From: Mercurialis annua
Taxonomy: Eukaryota > Streptophyta > Magnoliopsida > Malpighiales > Euphorbiaceae
Length of the DNA stretch: 64,000 nt
Assembly: GCF_937616625.2 (NCBI RefSeq)
Contig: NC_065574.1
Location: forward strand, 26,352,501 to 26,416,500
Reading direction: 5' to 3'
The notes under the pieces are model-generated. The model saw nothing but the letters and a program-made list of their open reading frames with translations. It was not told the DNA's origin and ran no database searches. Numbering within the stretch: the first letter of the stretch is position 1; every line of letters begins with the position of its first letter. A program made the position numbers and the translations under genes. Shown here in pieces: positions 13,463 through 22,300 of the stretch.

Positions 13463-13806
13463 GGCATATCAGGTATGGGTAAAGGTGCATATAATCCATG
13501 AGGTTTCAGTTTGGACTTAGCTTGCATGCAAACAATACATTTACTACACACTTTATGAACATCTCGTTTCATGCCAGGCCAAAAGAAATGATCACAAATA
13601 ATAGCATAAGTTTTACTAACCCCAAAGTGACCCATCAGTCCACCACAATGTGCCTCGTTTATCAACAACAAACGCAAAGAACAATTAGGCACACACAACC
13701 TGTTCTTTTTAAACAAAAATCCGTCAAAAACATAAAAATCATCAAATGCATTCCCTTTAATACAAGTTCCATACACATTGCGAAAATCAATATCATCTTT
13801 GTACAA
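13463..13806 (-). pseudogene. Integrase N-terminal zinc-binding (HHCC) domain
   Basis: This segment has the H2C2 signature: His in NEAHCGG, His in [10 protein letters not shown], then Cys-X2-Cys in KVCSKCIVC. Nearby [12 protein letters not shown] and [15 protein letters not shown] are typical of plant Ty3/gypsy integrases. It shares the frame of the RNase H segment but is separated from it by an in-frame stop at 13819-13821. After PDMPW the frame runs into unrelated residues, while the true continuation ([10 protein letters not shown]) is in another frame. The residues past that point are a frame shadow and are not annotated. Confidence 0.9.
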
Positions 13807-13818
13807 ATCCTTAATATA

Positions 13819-14646
13819 CTAAAAACCTAACAATTTAGAATCAAGAGCATTAAGAAGTGCATACCTTCTTGAAAGTGCATCAACAACAAAATTTTCTTTA
13901 CTTTTCTTGTACTTGATGACATAAGGAAAGGTATCGACAAACTCCATCCATTTAGCATGTCTTCGATTCAACTTATCTTGCCCTTTTAGATGTTTCAAGG
14001 ATTCATGATCTATGTGAATCACGAACTCTTTAGGCCACAAGTAGTTCTGCCATGTTTGAAGTGCGCGTACCAAGGCAAACAACTCCTTGTCATATGTTGG
14101 GTAATTCAAGGCTGCCCCATTCAGTTTCTCACTAAAGAAGCAAATTGGACGCCCCTCTTGCATCAATACAGCCCCAATTCCAATGCCACTTGCATCACAT
14201 TCAATCTCAAAGATTTTATCAAAATTAGGCAAAACTAACAAAGGTGCACTACACAATTTTTCTTTAAGTAAAGTAAAAGCATGTTCTTGTGCATCACCCC
14301 AATTAAAAGCAACATTTTTCTTGACTAATTCATTCAAAGGTGTAGTTAAAGTACTAAAATCTTTAATGAAACTCCTGTAAAAGCTAGCCAATCCATGAAA
14401 ACTCCTTAATTGACTCACATTAGTAGGTTTTGGCCATTCATGAATAGCTTTCACCTTTTCAGTATCAACCTCCAAACCATTAGAACTAACAATAAATCCA
14501 AGAAAATTGACTTGATCTAAACAAAAACTACACTTCTTCAGATTGGCGAACAACTTTTCTTTTCGAAGAACTTCTAAAACAGCCCTAACATGGATTATAT
14601 GATCATAATCAGACCTGGAGTAAACTAAAATATCATCAGAATATAC
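13819..14646 (-). pseudogene. Reverse transcriptase C-terminal part (thumb) and RNase H
   Basis: This is the part of pol downstream of the nested solo LTR. It starts with the remainder of the RT active-site region (SDDILVYS) and continues through [40 protein letters not shown] and the connection region. RNase H follows with its acidic residues visible: [20 protein letters not shown] and VDALSRR. It removes the RNA strand during reverse transcription. The segment stays in one frame to a premature stop at 13819-13821. RNase H looks intact, but it is cut off from the RT by the insertion. Confidence 0.92.
14642..14646. repeat. Target-site duplication of the nested solo LTR, left copy (TATAC)
   Basis: TATAC precedes TGTTGCGG and is repeated at 15167-15171 after CCAACA. 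It marks an insertion event later than that of the host gypsy element. Confidence 0.93.
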
Positions 14647-15166
14647 TGTTGCGGAAGCTCAATCAATTACGCTAGCGAATCACGTATTGTGCTAAATAAT
14701 TATACCGGAAAATTTCCAGGAAAGAATGGTGGGTCACAGGCGGACCACTTAAGTACCAAACTCCTTAGACAGAATTTCACACGATATAAATAACTTCACC
14801 ATATATAACTCCAACTAGCCTGAGCGTTAGCTAATAAATAAACAATAAAGAGAACACCAACCTTTTAACGAGGTTCAGCCAGAAATGACCGGCTTACATC
14901 CTCGGGCACTGCCCAAAATACTCCACTAATTGTTTGTAACAAAATACAAACTCGAGAGAGAACCAACTAAGCCTTAGGAGTTAATAAGGCTTGTTGTGGG
15001 ATGAGTTTCAATGGGTAGAGGAGACTCCCTTTTATAGGCTAAGGAAGTCCTCACCCCTCCACTCCTAAGCAATGTGGGATTTCTACACTATATGTATATA
15101 GCTCAACAATTACAAGTCCCTTTTCTAAACAATGTGGGACAAGTCTAAAATGAGCCATATCCAACA
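14647..15166 (-). mobile_element. Solo LTR (probably Ty1/copia) nested in the gypsy RT
   Basis: 520 bp, with ends that read TGTTGGATATGG and GCTTCCGCAACA on the minus strand and a perfect TATAC target duplication. It has no coding capacity, PBS or PPT, so it is a solo LTR left by LTR-LTR recombination. On the minus strand a TATA box (TATAAAAGGG, 15027-15036) is followed by GAGTCTCCTCTACCC. The direct motif GTCCCACATTG / ATCCCACATTG in U3 and the TGTTGGA start resemble many plant Ty1/copia LTRs, so copia is likely but the lineage is not assigned. Insert plus duplication is 525 bp, a multiple of three, yet the LTR adds an early stop (15145-15147). Confidence 0.93.
15027..15036 (-). promoter_or_regulatory. 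TATA box of the nested solo LTR
   Basis: TATAAAAGGG on the minus strand, in the middle of the LTR where the U3 promoter is expected, preceded by CC and followed by a pyrimidine-rich stretch. It gives the LTR orientation. Activity is not known. Confidence 0.6.
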
Positions 15167-15171
15167 TATAC
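15167..15171. repeat. Target-site duplication of the nested solo LTR, right copy (TATAC)
   Basis: Matches 14642-14646 exactly and directly follows the LTR terminus CCAACA. Confidence 0.93.
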
Positions 15172-15774
15172 GACCACAAATTTACCAAGAAATTCACGCA
15201 AGACATGGTTCATCAATCTCATGAATGTACTAGGTGCATTTGTAAGCCCAAACGGCATAACTAGCCACTCATACAGCCCATACTTGGTCTTAAAGGCAGT
15301 TTTCCACTCATCCCCATTTTTCATGCGAATTTGATAATAACCAGATCGTAAATTAATCTTAGTAAAAACACATGCACCATGCAATTCATCAAGCATATCA
15401 TCTAACCTAGGGATAGGATGACGATACTTTACCATTATCTTATTAATTGCACGACAATCCACACACATTCTCCACGTGCCATCTTTTTTTAGAACTAGAA
15501 TCACAGGAACCGCACATGGACTTAAGCTCTCTTTAACATACCCTTTTTCCATTAAATCATCCACTTGCCTTTGAAGTTCCTTTGTCTCTTCAGGGTTACT
15601 TCTATAGGCTGGTCTATTTGGTATGGCAGCCCCGGGTACAAAATCAATTTGATGCTCAATGCCTCTTTCAGGTGGTAAACCACTTGGCATATCATCGGGA
15701 AAAACGTCGTCAAATTCCTGCAACAAATCACAAAATTCTCTTGGCAAGGCAAGATCAAGATCAGAAGTGTTCAA
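15167..15774 (-). pseudogene. Reverse transcriptase N-terminal part (fingers/palm)
   Basis: This is the upstream half of the RT, in the same frame as gag and protease. In order it shows [74 protein letters not shown], the palm stretch [14 protein letters not shown], and [20 protein letters not shown]. In related elements the palm stretch reads (S/T)KIDLRSGY, and that Asp is the first catalytic metal ligand. Here it is Asn (AAT for GAT). The frame is broken by the nested LTR just after FVVVY, within the second catalytic motif. Across the insertion the residue before the DD pair is Ser rather than the usual Phe. Both changes and the insertion make this RT inactive. Confidence 0.93.
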
Positions 15775-15951
15775 ATATATATCCTTGTAAGTGTTACAAA
15801 CACTACCCTATTAGAATGCAATGCATGCCTAATTTCGCCTTCTCTAGCTAAAAAGCTACTCCTGTTGTGTTTTGATTTCTCACTTGATTGAATACCATTG
15901 TTTTTATCACTCTTTAGTGATTCGTCAATACATTTGCTATTTTCAGTTTCA
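15775..15951 (-). pseudogene. Protease-RT linker with two frameshifts
   Basis: The protease frame ends at a stop just after a GA dinucleotide run (stop at 15949-15951). Recognisable linker sequence (SSFLAREGEIRHAL) continues in a different frame (15771-15995). The original frame returns near 15795 as [12 protein letters not shown]. Two compensating frame changes thus bracket the linker. The linker is charged and low in complexity, as in related elements, so its residue sequence is not very informative. Confidence 0.75.
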
Positions 15952-15969
15952 GCTCTCTCTCTCTCTCTC
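15952..15969. repeat. (CT/GA)n microsatellite inside pol
   Basis: A run of about nine CT units (GA on the coding strand) that encodes alternating Glu/Arg between protease and RT. Length change in this run is the simplest explanation for the frameshift at this point. Confidence 0.85.
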
Positions 15970-16404
15970 AATTTTGCACTGATCATCATACGCATCCTTA
16001 GGAGAAAGAGGTGTTAATGTAACTTTTCTTCCATCCTTTGCAAAACTATATCTATTAAGAAAACCATCATGTGTAGATTTTCTATCAAATTGCCATGGTC
16101 TACCTAATAAGATATGTCCAGCATGCATTAGTACTACATCACATAGCACCTCATCAGAATATCTACCAATTGTGAATGGTACAATAACATGTTTAGTCAC
16201 TTTAATCTCACCACAATTATTAAGCCAAAGCAATCTATATGGTCTAGGATGAGGTATGACATTCAAATTTAACTTTCGAACCATAGCAATACTAGCAACA
16301 TTAGTACATCTACCACTATCAATAATAAGGTTGCAAATCTTACCTTGTACATGGCATCTTGTGTGAAAAATGTTGTCCCTTTGCTACTCTAAGTCATTTC
16401 CATC
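15952..16404 (-). pseudogene. Aspartic protease domain (Ty3/gypsy)
   Basis: The protease matures the gag-pol polyprotein. The active-site triplet is seen as LIIDSGRCTNVAS (Asp codon at 16318-16320), followed by AMVRKLNL, HPRPYRLLWLN, and a second conserved stretch DVVLMHAGHILLGRPWQFDR. Most plant relatives have DGGS at the active site. DSGR here keeps the Asp-Ser/Thr-Gly pattern of aspartic proteases. A well-preserved stretch runs from 16284 down to the GA repeat in the gag frame. Upstream, in-frame stops lie between the gag zinc knuckle and the protease (near 16379 and 16407). The domain is recognisable but cannot be translated from the gag start. Confidence 0.85.
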
Positions 16405-16575
16405 CTTCATTTATACACTAAGTGTACGTCTAGCAACCAACAAATCGCCTCGCATTGGTTCTTCAATACCATCATCACTACAATTTTCTTGTGATGGTAT
16501 CTCTTCATCATAACTTTCGTCACTTTCAGTCTCAATATCACCGTGATCTTTGAGCACCGTTGCTCTTTGATTTGG

Positions 16576-16617
16576 ACATTGTGAAGCAATATGACAATTA
16601 CCTAGGCACTTGAAACA
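16576..16617 (-). pseudogene. Gag zinc knuckle (CCHC)
   Basis: Fourteen codons, CFKCLGNCHIASQC, fit C-X2-C-X4-H-X4-C, the RNA-binding knuckle of the nucleocapsid. The residue before His is usually Gly and is Cys here. The frame matches the downstream half of gag, but two stops (16687-16689 and 16627-16629) separate it from the gag core. The acidic stretch that follows (ESDESYDEEIPSQENCSDDG) is usual for this polyprotein region. Confidence 0.88.
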
Positions 16618-16686
16618 TTTTATATCTCAGTTTCTTACCATAGGTGTCTCAGATTTGAATGAACTCTTTGGATCTGCCACTCCTTT

Positions 16687-17289
16687 TTACTTAGAATCCT
16701 GCAAAACAGATTTGTTAGAATCAAATTTTCCGCCCTTTGAAGATCCACCCCAATTAGGTTTTGAATTTGAAGTAGCACCCCAATTCGAATTGGAATTTGC
16801 ATTTGATGTCCAATTAGACTTGGCTGTCCAGTTTGGTTTTAATTGCTTCTCAATCTTGATGGCGAGATGCACCATCTCTTCAATCTCTCTATAATGGTTT
16901 AATTCAACCCGGTCAGCAATCTGCTTATTCATTCCTCTAAGAAAACGAGACATGGTTGCTTCCATTTCCTCATGTAAATCTAGCCTAACCATTAACATCT
17001 CCATTTCTTTAAAGTAATCCTCAATATTCTTTATATCTTGTCTTAAGTACTGAAGTTTTTGGTACAGCTCTCTTTGATAATATAGAGGTACAAATCTTCT
17101 TTTCATCACATCCTTAAGAGCTACCCAACTATTAATAGCATTTTCTCCACTTTTGCGCCGAGCAATTACCATTTGTTCATACCACATAATGGCATATTCA
17201 GTAAAATGACTATCCACTAACTTCATTTGCTTCTCATCAGAAAAATTATGGCAATCAAAAATGAGATCTACCCTTTTCTCCCACTCCAA
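16687..17289 (-). pseudogene. Gag capsid-like core (retrotransposon gag)
   Basis: This segment of about 200 residues carries the retrotransposon gag domain that assembles the virus-like particle. It includes EWEKRVDLIFDCHNFSDEKQ, HFTEYAIMWYEQMVIARR, MKRRFVPLYYQRELYQKLQ, IEDYFKEMEMLMVRLDL and MSRFLRGMNKQIADRVELNH, all typical of plant Ty3/gypsy gag. The C-terminus is an Asn/Ser/Trp-rich low-complexity stretch. It ends at a premature TAA at 16687-16689. Its frame differs from the N-terminal gag segment (17328-17834), so a frameshift lies at about 17290-17330. The first in-frame ATG is not a natural start. Confidence 0.93.
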
Positions 17290-17327
17290 ATAGGCTTCAG
17301 GGTTAGTCTTACCGGCAAATTAGGAAT

Positions 17328-17834
17328 TCAAAATTTGATGCTACCTAGGTTTCTGTCCACATCATCATGATTATTATGCCAATTGCCACCATAATGACCA
17401 CCTGGATTGCCTCTACCAATATTAGAGTTTCTCCTCGCACCGGGACCGGCAACAAATCCTCTACCTAAGTTAGGTTCATGCCGATCAAACTCATGATAAT
17501 AGTCATAATCAACATGTTGATGATGCCCATTATTATGAACTCCCATGTTCACTCCCACATTAGGTATATTAGCTCTCCCATTTATTGCATTTACACCCAA
17601 ATTTGGAGCATTTTCCCTTACTTCTTGTCGATTTGCACCTACTGCCCCAACAATTGCAGCAAGTTGCTCTTGCAAAGTCTGATTATTAAGATCCATTCTT
17701 TCTAATCTTTCAACCAGATTAGCCATCCTCCTTTGTACTCTTTCATTTTCTTGAAATTGTGCTAAAGGAATACCTTCATGAGGTAACCTAGTTGTATCAT
17801 CACCAACTCGTTCACCCGTTGATCCACTTGACAT
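17328..17834 (-). pseudogene. Gag N-terminal segment
   Basis: 168 residues from the first ATG after the leader. It opens with MSSGSTGERVGDDTTR, then a coiled-coil-like stretch (ERVQRRMANLVERLERMDL, NQTLQEQLAAIVGA). An Asn/Gly/His-rich linker follows, ending in HDDVDRNLGSIKF, which in relatives leads straight into the gag core. The stop right after SIKF and the change of frame in the next segment show a small indel here. I chose this start because it is the natural polyprotein start, about 0.9 kb inside the PBS. Confidence 0.85.
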
Positions 17835-18735
17835 AGTGACCCTGAAAAAGAAAGATGGCAGAATAGCAAAACAAAAAAAAAGTTAAGAGCAAACAGATTC
17901 CTCACACATCCCTCACGTGTTTGCACTCAAAAGATGGGGTTGTTCACTCGTGTTTAACACACAAAAATAATGATCTCACAAGGCTTAACTCACACCACTC
18001 AAGCTTTATATCAAGTATTCTTATGTGAATCAGTTCAACTACAAATTTCCAACCAAACCTTATGAAAATACTAATAATCAAGTTTTAAATACATAAGAAG
18101 CAAAAAACGCTATATATATCAAGTAAACAGCAAATGTGTATCCAGATCAAAGAAAACAGATTTGAAAGAAAAGAAAACTCAAATGGAATCAAAAGACAAA
18201 TAAAAAAAATATCTAGATGCAAGAATATGTCTAGGAAACAAGAAAAAAAAAAGGTAAAGAAAAGCAATTTGGAAAGTAATCAAAGAAAGCCTAGAAAACT
18301 TTAATCTGATTTGAAAAGATCTTATATGGTGTCAGTCCTTTCAAATTCGAATTTCTCAAATAAATCACTTAAAACAGCCTTAAACTCAATACAAATCTTC
18401 CTTAGATTAGAAAAAAAATTCAGAACTGATTTGCCAATTAATAACCCCTTTAATGCTCTTGATTTCCACCACTTCACTTGCACACATTAATTTTTGTAAT
18501 CAAACTCTCAAAACCAACAAAAAGACCTTATAACTTCTTCAAGATTTCAGATTCCTTTTCTCTCTTTATTTTTTTTTACTTTTTTTTATCTGAAATTTCA
18601 AGAACAAAATTTCAGATTCCTTTTTTCTCTTTTTTTGTATTTTTTTTGTTTTTTGAAACAGAAAATTTAAGAACAAGAACACTAAATCAAACACATGAAA
18701 TAAATGGATAAAAAATCTGATTTTCAAGAGCCAAA
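17835..18735 (-). other. Untranslated leader of the Ty3/gypsy element
   Basis: About 900 bp between the PBS and the gag start. It is A/T-rich with long homopurine-homopyrimidine runs (for example 18550-18660). I see no coding sequence; the short open frames here are low-complexity artefacts. Packaging and dimerisation signals would be expected in this leader but cannot be recognised from sequence alone. Confidence 0.75.
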
Positions 18736-18747
18736 GCTCTGATACCA
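18736..18747 (-). other. Primer binding site (initiator tRNA-Met)
   Basis: On the minus strand TGGTATCAGAGC lies two bases inside the 5' LTR. It is complementary to the 3' end of plant initiator tRNA-Met, the commonest primer of plant LTR retrotransposons. It fixes the element's orientation and the inner edge of the 5' LTR. Confidence 0.95.
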
Positions 18748-18749
18748 AA

Positions 18750-19372
18750 TGATACGAACCTTCAGCGATAGGCTATACGAACCCTTAATGCAACGCCCAA
18801 GAACCCGTATAATCACTAACCTAAAAACCCAATACCTATCTGATTCAAAACCCTAGGATCACTCTAGATCAGATTACAAAGATCAAGTGTAAATAGAACC
18901 TAAAAGATTAAGTCTTTTAAATCCTAATTACTAGCACGCCACAAAGATTGATCAGATCTTTGATAAGTGAAAAGCATTCAATATGAATACAAGAATAAAA
19001 CAAGGGTTTCTATGAAAAAAATATCAATATATCATGATCTAATTGTAAAACCCTAAAACAAAGTATTTATAATGTCTCAGCCACCAATGGCATACTTGTA
19101 AATAAGTAAAATTCGAAAAAATAAATCCTAGTCTTGAATATGGACATTAAGTATACAAAGCCCATTCTTCAGAATCTTCATTTGAATAAGTTTGAAGATT
19201 AGCCCAACCTTGTATATAACCATTTAAGGTCTCTTGAAGCTTCTCGGGCCGTGACCTTATAATTGGTCCTTGGGATAAACTCAACGGATCTTGGATACGC
19301 ATTCTGCCCTTTTCATCAAGCCCATCAAAATTAGCATCTTCAAGCTTTTGATGTCCTAGCCCATCCGTAACA
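18750..19372 (-). repeat. 5' LTR of the Ty3/gypsy element
   Basis: 623 bp, partner of 11947-12575, bounded by TGATACGAACC and ATCCGTAACA. It contains the element's promoter region (TATAAATA at 19064-19071 on the minus strand). It also contains a copy of the polyprotein tail sequence that is read only in the 3' LTR. Confidence 0.95.
19064..19071 (-). promoter_or_regulatory. TATA box in the 5' LTR of the Ty3/gypsy element
   Basis: TATAAATA on the minus strand, flanked by ACAT and CTTTG, about 300 bp from either LTR end. The position suits a U3 promoter. The same motif is present in the 3' LTR near 12264-12271. Confidence 0.55.
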
Positions 19373-19377
19373 CTTTG
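19373..19377. repeat. Target-site duplication of the Ty3/gypsy element, right copy (CTTTG)
   Basis: Identical to 11942-11946. The satellite motif resumes directly (CTTTGCGTAATATAAC). Confidence 0.95.
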
Positions 19378-22300
19378 CGTAATATAACAAAACCATGCTT
19401 AGGTAATCGGAACGACGCGTTAAAGTGACTTGTGACGCGACATAGTACTCTACCGTCAATTTTAACGCACACTTTGCGAAAAATAACCTAACCATGATTA
19501 GATAATCGTAAAGACTAGTGACGCAACATAAGCATGGTAATCGAAACAACGCGTAAAAGAGACTTGAGACACGACATACTAATCTAGCGTCACTTTTCAC
19601 GCACACTTTGCGTAATATAGCCTAACCATGCTTAGGTAATCGGAACTACGTGTTAAAGGGAATTGTGACGCGACATACTAATCTAGCGTCACTTTTCACG
19701 CGCACTTTGCGCAATAAAACCAAACCATGCTTAGGTAATCGGAACGACGCGTTAAACAGACTTGTGACAGGACATAGTAATCTAGCTTCACTTTCAACGC
19801 ACACTCTCCATAATATAAACTAACCATGCTTAGGTAATTGGAATAACGCGTTAGAGAGACTTGTGACGCGACATAAGCATGTTAATCAAAACGACGCAAT
19901 AAATAGACTTGAGACGCGACATACTAATCTAGCGTCACTTTTCACGCACACTTTGCGTAATATAACCTAACCATGCTTAAGTAATCAGAACAACGCGTTT
20001 AAGAAACTTGTGACGCGTCATAGTAATCTAGCGTCACTTTTAACGCACACTTTGCGTAATATAACCTAACCATGCGTATGTAATCGGAGCGACGCGTTAG
20101 AGAGACTTGTGACGCGACATAGGCATGGTAATCAAAATAACGCGTTAAAGAGACTTGAGACGCGACATACTAATCCAACATCACTTTTCACGCACACTTT
20201 GCGTAATATGGTTTAACAATTCTTAGATAATTGGAACGATGCGTGGACGCTACATAAGCATGGTAATCAAAACAACGCGTTAATGAGACTTGAGATGCGA
20301 CATACTAATCTAGCGTCATATTTCACTCACATTTTTCGTAATATAACCTAACCATGCTTAGGTAATCGAAACGACGTGTTAAAGAGACTTGAGACGCGAC
20401 ATACTAATCTAGCGTCACTTTTCACGCACACTTTGCGTAATAAAACAAAACCTTGCTTAGGTAATCGGAACGACGCGTTAAAGTGACTTGTGATGCGACA
20501 TAGTACTCTACCGTCAATTTTAACGCAAACTTTGACTAATTTAACCTAACTATAATTAGGTAATCAGAACAACGCATTAGAGAGACTTGTGACGCGACAT
20601 AAGCATGGTAATCGAAACGACGCGTAAAAGAGATTTGAGACACGACATACTAATCTAGCGTCACTTTTCACGCACACTTTTCGTAATATAACCTAACCAT
20701 GCTTAGGTAATCGGAACGACGTGTTAAAGAGACTTCAGACACATCATACTAATCTAGCATCACTTTTTACTATGCCTAGGTAATTGGAATGACGCGTTAA
20801 AAATACTTGAGATGCGACAAACTAATCTATTGTCACTTTTCTCGCACACTTTGTGTAATATAAACTAACCATGCTTAGGTAATTGGAACGACGCATTAGA
20901 GGGACTTGTGACGAGACATAAGCATGATAATCGGAACGACGCGTTACAGAGACTGTAGACGCGACATACCAATCTAGCGTCACTTTTCACGGACACTTTT
21001 CTTAATATTACCTAAGCATGCATATGTTATCGGAACGGCGAATTAGTGAGACTCTTAACGCGACATAAGCATGGTAATGTCACTTTTCATGCACACTTTG
21101 CGTAACATAACCTTACCATGGATAGGTAATCGAAACGACGCGTTAAAGAGACTTGAGATGCGACATATTAATCTAGTGTCACTTTTCACGCACACTTTGC
21201 GTAATATAACCCATTCTTGGATAATTGGAACGACGCGTTAAAGAGACTCTTGTAACGCGACATAAGCATAGTAATCGAAACGATGCGATAAAGAGACTTG
21301 AAACGCGACATACTAATCTAGCGTCTCTTTTTATGCACACTTTGCGTAATATAACCAAACAATGCTTAGGTAATTAGAACAACACGTTAAAGAGACTTGA
21401 GACGAGACATACTAATCTAGCGTCACTTTTTTACGCACGCTTTGCGTAATATTACCTAACCATGCTTAGGTAATCGAAACGACGCGTTAAAGAGACTTGA
21501 GACGCGACATACTAATCTAGCGTCACTTTTCACGCACATTTTGCGTAATATATCCTAACCATATTTAGGTAATCAGAACGACGTGTCAAAGAGACTTTTG
21601 AAGCGACATAGTAATCTAGCGTCACTTTTAAAGCACACTTTGCGTAATATAACCTAACCATGCTTAGGAAATCGGAACGACGGGTTAGAGAGACTTTTGA
21701 AGGGACATAAATTTGGTAATCAAAACGATGCATTAAAGAGACTTGAGACACGACATACTAATCTAGCGTCACTTTTCACGCACACTTTGCGTAATATAAC
21801 CTAACCATGCTTAGGTAATCGGAACGACGCGTTTAAGAAACTTGTGACGCGTCATAGTAATCTAGCGTCACTTTTAATGCACACTTTGCGTAATATAACC
21901 TAACCATGCTTATGTGATCGGAGCGACGCGTTAGAGAGACTTGTGACGCGACATAGGCATGGTAATAAAAATGACGCGTTAAAGAGACTTGAGACGCGAC
22001 ATACTAATCCAACGTCACTTTTCACGCACACTTTGCGTAAAATGGTTTAGCAATGCGTAATATGGTTTAACATACTAATCCAACGTCACTAATCTAGCAT
22101 CACTTTTTATGCATACTTTGCGTAATATAACCTAACCATGCCTAGGTAATCGGGACGACGAGTCAAAAAGACTTGTTACGTGACATAAGCATGGTAATTG
22201 AAACGACGCGTTGAAGAGACTTGAGAGACGACATACTAATCTAGCGTCACTTTTCATGCACACTTTGCATAATATAACCTAACAATGTTTAGGTAATCTG

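Larger units (their letters stand above)
11947..19372 (-). mobile_element. Ty3/gypsy LTR retrotransposon, CRM-like, inactivated
   Basis: This is a 7426-bp element on the minus strand with LTRs of 623 and 629 bp that start TG and end CA. It has a PBS matching initiator tRNA-Met, a PPT and a CTTTG target duplication. Domain order is gag, protease, RT, RNase H, integrase, which is diagnostic of Ty3/gypsy. The integrase tail has a GPY/F-like stretch (GDGPFQVLERINDNAYKIDL) but no visible chromodomain, and its frame continues into the 3' LTR. Both traits are known for the centromeric CRM clade of chromoviruses. Reina-type or another chromovirus remains possible without a tree. The two LTRs differ at roughly two dozen sites by eye (about 4%), so the insertion is not brand new. 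Frameshifts, stops, substituted RT catalytic residues and a nested solo LTR show it cannot move by itself. Confidence 0.95.

Noticed and set aside
13292..14380. Plus-strand open frames overlapping integrase and RNase H
   Set aside because: They are shadows of the minus-strand polyprotein and have no domain of their own.
18085..18748. Short Phe/Lys/Ser-rich frames on both strands in the gypsy leader
   Set aside because: They come from A/T-rich low-complexity sequence between the PBS and the gag start.
11947..19372. The gypsy element as an active retrotransposon
   Set aside because: Frameshifts in gag, the linker and integrase, several in-frame stops, two altered RT catalytic positions and a nested LTR exclude autonomous activity.
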